Assembly (NCBI GenBank): GCA_018806985.1
Contig: JADANN010000438.1
Coordinates: 880,001-944,000, forward strand
Reading direction: 5' to 3'
DNA from: Angiostrongylus vasorum
Lineage: Eukaryota > Nematoda > Chromadorea > Rhabditida > Metastrongylidae
DNA length: 64,000 bases
Each line of letters begins with the position of its first letter. The first letter of the stretch is position 1. The notes beneath the pieces are model-generated. The model was not told where the DNA came from, did not search any database, and saw only the letters and a program-made list of their open reading frames with translations. Shown piece by piece: positions 57,608-64,000 of the stretch. Both the position numbers and the translations under genes were made by a program.

Positions 57608-58139
57608 CAGATCCTCAAGAATCAACCGAATTCACACCACGATGCTGATGAAGTTGGGCTATTTATACAAGTGGTATTATTGTTATTAGTTTTATTACCA
57701 AAATGTGGCCTGCTATGGATATTATTTTATATGGCATAGTACATTTATTAGTGAAAAAAAAGGCAAACAAACACGTTAGGTTCTTATCTAAGCGTAAAAC
57801 TATGCAAAGAAATCCCTTATAGTCCGGAAGGAACTCCGTCGTATGGCCGCAAACCACATTCTTTTCGATCCTTATCGATTAGGGATTATCTAGATTGGAG
57901 GCCTAAACAAAGACGTTCAGGCACGACTATCGCGAAACTCAGGAGAAATAACAATTCACTGGTCCAACAAAATACCACTTGAATGGGAACTGATCTGGAA
58001 CGTGAGTAGTTCCTCGTGTGGAGGACGAACCATCTACATTGGGAATTAAGATCTGACATCAATAATTTTGACAAGAAGGTGGACAGTCTGAGTATACAAG
58101 CAACTAAATAATAGTGAATAATATTGTAATCATACGTTT

Positions 58140-58408
58140 TAACAGAGCGCATGTGGCGCAGTGGTTGGAGACGCCATGCAACACACACGTGGAATCGATC
58201 CCTGCGCCCATGACAGGCTTTCCATCCCCCGGGGTCGGCAACTTGGTACCAGACTTGTCTGGGAGGATAGCAGCACTGGTTCGATACATCGGTAGGCCAC
58301 CGCGAGTCATTGTAAAGGCCAGGTATGCATTCAATCACCTACAAACGATGCTTAATGAAGTCAAATACATTGCCCATCCCTCAGGGATCGATCAACGCCA
58401 GAGCTTTA
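58140..58408 (+). mobile_element. SINE-A copy
   Basis: Well preserved: GCATGTGGCGCAGTGGTTGG, GTGGAATCGATCC, GGGGTCGGCAACTTGGTACC, 3' end AACGCCAGAGCTTTATC. Confidence 0.95.
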
Positions 58409-58575
58409 TCTTTTTCTCCTTTTATATTTTAATAACAAAAGTATTTTGCCTTTGCTTAAATTCACAGCCTTCACGTATTTTATTTGTCATTTCCTTAATT
58501 TTACTACTTGAAGCTTCCTTTCGTTCATCTTCTACATCTCATTTTACTCATTGTGCATTTATGTATTCTATCAAG

Positions 58576-58962
58576 GACTTACTTGGTGCTTGAACGGCCC
58601 GTCTTCACTAGTTGTGCGGGCCCCAGCATAATCACCATTTTTCGGAGATTTGCTGGTTAAGCCATTGTGGTTTCCCTGGAATCCCGCGGACAGCCTGGCC
58701 AAAAATCTGCACAAAGTCGTCATCACGACAGGCAGTCGCAGCCCTTGTGGATCAGAGGGAGATTTGCCACCATGCGACTTTAATACCAGGGCGGTGGTGG
58801 ATCCTGGTATTGGTTTACTCTTAGCTAGGCTTCCTGATGGAAACGCTGGACTCCTTCTCAGCTTGGGAGACCTTGCCGGAGGGACGAATCCCTCCGCTGT
58901 ACATCACAGTCCGACACCCAGGAACACCTCCATCCACGATGAGGCGGTAAACCGTTGGGAGG
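58576..58962 (+). mobile_element. repeat C copy with 11-bp target-site duplication
   Basis: Best reference copy (387 bp). Flanked by the perfect repeat ATTCTATCAAG at 58565-58575 and 58963-58973. One frame is open for over 100 codons and includes GIGLLLARLPDGNAGLLLSL. Confidence 0.96.
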
Positions 58963-59002
58963 ATTCTATCAAGTACAAGGTAATAAATGAAAAACGACAT
59001 AA

Positions 59003-59047
59003 TGATGATAATAATAATATAATAATAATAATAATAATAATAATAAG
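59003..59047. repeat. (AAT)n microsatellite
   Basis: AATAATAATAATAATAAT tract immediately after the repeat C copy. Confidence 0.95.
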
Positions 59048-59737
59048 TTTAACCGGTCATAATTAATAATATTGATAACAGTAAATAATAATAACGCGCC
59101 TTTCAAGACCATCTGCTTTTTTATGAACCTTATTTGTCATATCTATGTTGTTCTGGAATCCTTAGAAGTGGGCTACAAAGTTGTAGCCACTAATTCCGAA
59201 TCAGAATGGCCAGTTCTGAATAAAAATCTGTACCGCTTTAAATTAGAAGTTTATCACCGCCTCTCACGTGAAACCATTTTCTTGTAGTTCTTTGAAAATC
59301 TTCCAAACTTCGTCAGCGTTAATTCTTACAACTTTAAATCCTTTGTTGGACGATTAATGCTGGTTGCGTGACCTTATCCCTATTAATATCTCAGTTACTA
59401 CTTTCCGTCACAGTACGACACATAACCATTTCATTGTATTATTTTTGAGTCGTTGTTGTCGTCGTCGACCCCCCACTGACCCGATTTCTGTATTGCATTT
59501 GCATCAATTGAATTTCCTTCGATCTCACTTCTACTCTTTTTCAATAGAAATTCAACATATCATTGTTGTATTTGGATATGATCCCTTTGATCCAATAGTG
59601 CCATCTCCTACCTATATTTGAAGAGATTTACTATTCAGAATCGTACATTTAATATTGTGATGACAGGTAACAGATTGCGGATTCATTAACTACTAATTAA
59701 AATAACATGTATTTCCACTCCGTGTGAAATCATACAC

Positions 59738-59945
59738 GTTTCTAGCGAAATGGTTAAAACGGCCCTGTACTACATACATTGCCTCTGGTTCGATCCTGAT
59801 CCTGTCCGGGATTTGCAGATCAGCACGAAATTTGTCTGCCAGAACAAAAACTCTGACTTGATGTATCTGTAGGCTGTCGAAAGTCGTCGTATGGGCCACC
59901 TATGAGTTCAGTCACCTCTAAGATGCTTAAAGAAGTCAATTGCTC
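59738..59945 (+). mobile_element. SINE-A-related copy, alternative head
   Basis: Head CTAGCGAAATGGTTAAAACG, B box GGTTCGATCC, core GATCAGCACGAAATTTGTCT, 3' half with ACTTGATGTATCTGTAGGCT. Confidence 0.75.
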
Positions 59946-59989
59946 ATTCTTGTTGCCTGTAATATCTAACATAGCCTATCATCACACCT

Positions 59990-60255
59990 ACTGTGCAAAT
60001 TCCAGCACTTTTTCCATTCGATTCGTTTTTCCTCGCATTCTTCGTCCACAAAGGTCTTCGAACACTTCGCTTGTTTTTTTTCTTCGGTTGCTCCTTGTGG
60101 ATTTCCTCTTCTCTACGAATGTCGTAGAATGATGATCGAGTGGATTCTCCTTGCACTCCTAGACATAACCGACCTATTCGGGCAGGGAATCGAACTAGCG
60201 CTTTTTTGCTTCCTGATCGACGGCACCATTAACCACTGCGCTATCAGCGCCCCCT
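59990..60255 (-). mobile_element. SINE-B short-form copy
   Basis: Reversed: CCTACTGTGCAAATTCCAGC, AAAGGTCTTCGAACACTTCG, B box GGAATCGAACTAGC, head end CATTAACCACTGCGCTATCA. Confidence 0.93.
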
Positions 60256-60297
60256 ACTTTTAATCTTATTGTCATCAAATAACTCGAACTACGAACT

Positions 60298-60510
60298 TGA
60301 ATGGTGCTGAGATATTTGCAAAACTTCGGATCGCAGGTCTCTACGGTGGGGAACGAACGCGCTGTTGTGAGAGACAGGCGAAACGAAGGACCCTGCATGG
60401 TGTGGTAGTGAGTGCGTTACTTCCCGGAAAGGACAATAGCGCGTTCGTTCCCCACCGTAGACACCTGCGGTCCGAGTTTTGCAAATATCTCATCATCATT
60501 ATGGTTGTTT
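60298..60510 (+). mobile_element. SINE-D fold-back with arms of about 65 bp
   Basis: Left arm 60300-60364 (GGTGCTGAGATATTTGCAAA..., GTGGGGAACGAACGCGC) is nearly the inverse of 60439-60506 (GCGCGTTCGTTCCCCACCGT..., TTTGCAAATATCTCATCATC). The centre holds the SINE-D head GCATGGTGTGGTAGTGAGTG. Confidence 0.92.
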
Positions 60511-60704
60511 CACAAACAATACGCTGCCGTTAAAGCTTTAAAAAAGGCAGTAAATAAAAACTCAACATTGTGAACTTGAATATTTCAAGTGAAGTTTTTG
60601 ATAACTTCGAATAAAAAAGGAGATTATCAAGCTTCTGATAAGATGCCTTTTTTGCTACTCTTGTGAGGAAACATGATGCTGGTGGTTGGTCGAGCTCTGC
60701 TGTG

Positions 60705-60770
60705 TCATAAGTTTACTCGTAGATAGGCTACCGGATGGGAATGCTGAACTGCTAGTTGGAATGTATGACT
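60705..60770 (+). mobile_element. repeat C fragment
   Basis: AGTTTACTCGTAGATAGGCT followed by CCGGATGGGAATGCTGAACT matches the conserved block of repeat C. Confidence 0.6.
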
Positions 60771-60774
60771 ATAA

Positions 60775-61810
60775 AGAGACCATGAATCCTCTACTTTTCA
60801 TCTTAGGCATCCAAAAGCTCGACCAACTACGAGAAAACTGTTGCAAATCAGAATCGCGAAATGATCCTAAAATTTCACTAAAACTTCAAAAGAACTGCAT
60901 TTTTTGGTCATTTCTTGATTTTAAAATTACGCAGAAAAGTTCATTCAAGTTCCTTTTACTAGATAAGAGGGCATTTCATCCGAGCAACGCAACAAGTCGA
61001 CCGTCTTAAAATAGGAAGTTTTCTAGGACATCTTTCAAAGGACATCAACATGTGTTAGTTCGATGAAGTTTTGTTAAATGAGATGGGAGTGAAGAAAAAA
61101 GGCCAATATTCAACACTTTTTTTACCCATTTGTTTATGAATAACTTGCTCCATTCTTGCGCGCTAATCTTGGTATCAAATGCTTGGCTTTTCTAAAGAAT
61201 CTAAGGAGACTGGAAACCATCTAAAGCCTGCAAAAAGGAAAACGTATTCAAGAGTTTTCGTTCGGGACGTCCCGAGATCCTGAAGTCGAATCCTTGCGAT
61301 GGTTCGATTTGTAATTCATGGAATACTATCAGAAGTTGAAATGCCTCCAAAACATCGCGGATTTCATTGACATCGTGTCGGTCCCGAAATGAAGTCGATG
61401 GAATTTTTTCGAAGACGTCGACGACGACGTTAGGGGGCGGTGTTCAAGTCGATTTAGCCGACAACTCAACAACTCCGTATTTTCTCATATTTAATGGCTC
61501 AATAGACCTCAATTAAAGACGGCATAAAATTCTTTTCTTTTCAAATTGGTTCTTTCCAGATTTCCTTTCCACCTCAATAACGTCGTGAATGATTTTTATT
61601 CACGGCAGAGAAAATCCGACAGATATATTGGGTCATTCAGAGGATGCGAAAAAAATACTATTCTGAAAAAACAACTCAATACAACGGCATGAATATCTAT
61701 CCAGCCGTAATTCGCCAGTAAATAAAGAAAAACAAATCCAAAGGGAAACTGTAGAAGATTACAGAACCACTGGGTTATGTAAAAGGACTTTCGCGTGAAT
61801 TCTTCAATTT
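60775..61810. other. no confident gene
   Basis: AT-rich DNA with no recognised element or exon. Confidence 0.4.
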
Positions 61811-61829
61811 TTCTTTTTTATGAAGGTCG

Positions 61830-62109
61830 CAAGGGCGCATGTGGCGCAGTGGTCGGAGGCGCCCTGCAACACACGCGTGGAACCGATCCCGGTGCCCATG
61901 GCCCACCAAGCCTTCCATCCCTCCGGGTTCAGCAAATTGGAACCAGACTTGTCAGGGAGGATAGCAGCACTGGCTCGATACATCGATAGGCCACCGCGAG
62001 TCATTGTAAAGGCCAAATATGCATTCAATCACCGCCAAACGATGCTTGCTGAAGTCGAATGCATGGCGCATCCCTCAGGGTATTGGAGCTCTATCCTTTA
62101 TTCTTTTTA
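61830..62109 (+). mobile_element. SINE-A copy with 13-bp target-site duplication
   Basis: GCATGTGGCGCAGTGGTCGG head to GAGCTCTATCCTTTATTC. Flanked by TTTATGAAGGTCG (61817-61829) and TTTATGAAGGCCG (62110-62122), one mismatch. A small deletion removes part of the 3' GATTGATCAACGCC block. Confidence 0.95.
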
Positions 62110-62401
62110 TTTATGAAGGCCGTACATTTTATATCTTCTTGATGTTTAATTTGAATCGAAGAGTTCACTGTTGGAATTATCTGTCTCTTAACTGAGACAT
62201 CATTTCATCACTGAGTCTTGGACAACAACTCTTACGTACACTTTTTATAGCGAACCGATTCGAAAACTGAGGAGAGAAGCGAGACACCACTCGCGAAAGA
62301 TGTGAAATTGTGTCGTGTCTCAGCACTGTGTTCTCCAGGATATCATTGCTTGAAATTCCAAGAAGAACATCTGTCCAACTTCAGTTCGTATTCTGACTTA
62401 C

Positions 62402-62452
62402 TCTTTGTCGTCACTGTAAGCTCATAAATAACGCTTGCAGGACTTGAATACC
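62402..62452 (-). CDS. candidate small exon, minus strand
   Basis: On the minus strand a TTTCTTCTAG acceptor, then a frame YSSPASVIYELTVTTK, then a perfect GTAAGT donor. It does not phase with the frame at 62505-62735 just upstream, which ends at a GTGAAT donor, so at least one of the two is probably chance. Confidence 0.2.
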
Positions 62453-62504
62453 CTAGAAGAAATCTTAGTAAGAGAAGTTACCGAACTAGACTACAACTTC
62501 GATA

Positions 62505-62735
62505 CTAATTCACCTCAACAACGACGAAAGGAGGTGATATTCGTAACCTATTCCGGCGAGTAACGAATCCATACTCGATCAAATGACACGTCTTTGAAAA
62601 CTGAATTATACAAACTCTACATGTGGAAGTCCGCATAACATCGGTTTGTTTAAAATCCTTCTTATTGTGGCCTATTTGCGCAATTTGTCTTGTCCTTAAT
62701 CCTCTCAGCGTTTTCATTTTTATTCCTGAATGCAT
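62505..62735 (-). CDS. doubtful basic 76-codon frame
   Basis: Starts MHSGIKMKTLRGLRTRQIAQ and is rich in Arg/Lys; near its end RISPPFVVVE is followed by a GTGAAT donor. No homologue recognised. Confidence 0.2.
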   Translation of the reverse strand: MHSGIKMKTLRGLRTRQIAQIGHNKKDFKQTDVMRTSTCRVCIIQFSKTCHLIEYGFVTRRNRLRISPPFVVVEVN

Positions 62736-62826
62736 TGAAGACTCTCAACATCCTTAAGTATTCATATCTTTTATTTTTTTTCTAGAATTTTATTGCCACT
62801 TCTTTCATGTTGTACTTAACCTATAG

Positions 62827-62981
62827 GTTGTCCTTTCTATGACATTCGGCCTTGTTCAGTCATCACTCCCAAGTGCGGATCAATACTACCTACACTCATT
62901 TTCATCTATGCGGTCTTTGACTTAACCCCAGATTATAAGGACCTTCATTTCTTCGACGGCAAGCGGTTTCGCAGTTTCTAA
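62827..62981 (+). CDS. candidate terminal exon, Cys-containing
   Basis: An ACCTATAG acceptor precedes a 51-codon frame with a regular cysteine pattern (CPFYDIRPCSVITPKCGSIL) followed by a hydrophobic and then charged tail (DYKDLHFFDGKRFRSF) and TAA. It could be the end of a secreted cysteine-rich protein; that is inference. A second open frame (MTFGLVQSSLPSADQYYLHS) covers the same bases. Confidence 0.3.
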
Positions 62982-63028
62982 CTCTCCAATGGCTGTTGAT
63001 TTATCATGTAAGTGAAGTACCGTGTAGT

Positions 63029-63214
63029 CGTCAAACTACAGTGGTGGTTTTAAACGTGAAAGGATTATGATGGTAAGTATTCTGTGAATAACACCTTACA
63101 ACTTTACTAGTTAAACTTTTACTTTGAAAAAATCAGGTATATGGCTTGTTCGACTATGAGGTCCTACAACGAGAACCTGGACCCACACGTTTTATCAGTT
63201 CTCGATATTGCTAA
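63029..63214 (+). CDS. candidate penultimate and terminal exons at the right end
   Basis: After a CCGTGTAG acceptor, exon 63029-63073 reads SSNYSGGFKRERIMM and ends at a perfect GTAAGT donor. The 63-bp intron ends AAAAATCAG at 63136. Exon 63137-63214 continues in phase 0 (VYGLFDYEVLQREPGPTRFI, then SSRYC) to TAA. Matching phase and good splice signals are the support. The product is unknown, and the link to the frame at 62827-62981 is unclear because only 47 bp separate them. Confidence 0.4.
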
Positions 63215-63459
63215 CGTCATGTGTATTGGGCGAAACAAGGAAATTTCTACTATTATTTAATCCTGATGAGTTAATGAGTTGTTCTTGCTTAGCAAGCTTG
63301 TCTAGATCAAAAGGCACCTGCTAATGGACGTAGGCGTTTTTATTCATTAAGTGAAAAAAGCGATCCGTCGGAAAATATAATATCGTTCCCCGCCTAGATT
63401 CAATAAATAGGTTTTTCATTTAATCGGAATAGATTATGAACTGTACCAGTTTTTCCAAT

Positions 63460-63680
63460 CACAACAATGCTGAGATATTTGCAAAACTTCGGACCACAGG
63501 TGCATACGGTGAGGAACGAATGCGCTATCACTCTTCCCGGGGAGTAGCGCGTTCACCACCACACCATGCTGGTCCTTCGTTTTGCCTGTCTGTCAGCTAG
63601 TTCTATCAATCAGTGCCATCAGCAATCACCCGTCAACGGGATTGATCTGGGGAGCCCAAATTGGCAATGAACCCTTTTTA
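63460..63680 (-). mobile_element. SINE-D copy
   Basis: Reversed: AATGCTGAGATATTTGCAAA, degraded B box in GTGAGGAACGAATGCGC, CACCACCACACCATGCTGGT, then the segment CGTCAACGGGATTGATCTGG shared with the 6.4-kb copy. Confidence 0.8.
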
Positions 63681-63689
63681 TTTTTTATT

Positions 63690-64000
63690 TATTTAAAAGT
63701 TGACACTGTACTAGTTTTTTTTATTGTTGTTCGTATTTTTTCAAATGCTGCCTACGGTAGCTTTTTTTGCCCCCTTTTAGAGGGTTTTTTTTCCAGCAAT
63801 TTGAAACTGTTATACGTTTCCATATTTTCTTTGTGTTTTTGATCTGTTACATTATTTATTCGATCGGATGGGAATATTAAATCGTTATTTTATTGTCGAA
63901 CTCTCAACAAAAGCTTATTACTGTAGAGAAAAGGCATCTTATTTGATTTGGTCTATCTTTACGTGGGCGGACATCCTCGATTCTTCTGAACTCGGAAATC
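63690..64000. other. no gene seen
   Basis: T-rich DNA to the end of the window. Confidence 0.4.

Noticed and set aside
58576..58620. 5S rRNA origin of repeat C (TACTTGGATACTTGGATGGCC resembles the 5S internal element)
   Set aside because: Similarity covers only about 20 bases, and neither the rest of 5S nor its A box is present. Not enough to claim.

Overview
This window looks like non-coding, repeat-rich chromosomal DNA from a nematode, most likely a parasitic strongylid of the hookworm type. It is AT-rich with no long uninterrupted genes. The only clear protein homology is a decayed RTE-clade LINE, and candidate introns are very short (about 60-110 bp) with GTAAGT donors and TTTCAG-like acceptors. 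The species is inference: no rRNA, tRNA, spliced-leader or named gene was found to fix it.

Most of the recognisable content is dispersed repeats, named here for convenience. SINE-A (about 275 bp) and SINE-B (about 290-365 bp) have tRNA-like pol III heads. SINE-D also has a tRNA-like head and has given rise to two fold-back hairpins. Repeat C (about 390 bp, GC-richer) is not tRNA-like, yet it is flanked by 9-11 bp target-site duplications. A fifth group carries a short motif arranged like a type I hammerhead ribozyme. SINE-A and the long SINE-B copies share a central block although their 3' ends differ, as in SINE superfamilies built around a conserved core. Copies of all families lie in both orientations from 1.3 kb to 63.7 kb, several with target-site duplications of 10-15 bp that are perfect or nearly so.

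Region by region: 0-0.3 kb, probable end of a gene entering from the left; 1-9.5 kb, SINEs and one arm of an inverted segmental duplication; 10.1-12.5 kb, hammerhead-like motif and broken RTE element; 12.9-24.1 kb, repeat C copies, a 60-bp tandem repeat with a 53-codon reading frame, SINEs, and the second arm of the duplication (17 kb from the first); 24-32 kb, sparse, microsatellites and SINEs; 32-33.4 kb, the best cluster of candidate exons; 34.9-35.8 kb, hammerhead-like repeats including a 360-bp palindrome; 36.5-48.5 kb, SINEs, repeat C copies and a (TA)n tract; 48.8-49.9 kb, a 1-kb tetranucleotide microsatellite; 50-57.6 kb, pyrimidine-rich DNA and candidate minus-strand exons; 58-64 kb, SINEs and candidate exons at the right end.

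No operon, CRISPR array, rRNA or functional tRNA was seen. The candidate exons are proposed from splice sites and reading frame only, without homology, and several could be chance: one equally protein-like frame (2351-2578) proved to be a SINE-B copy. Most of the longer open frames in the window are translations of repeats or microsatellites and are not listed as genes.
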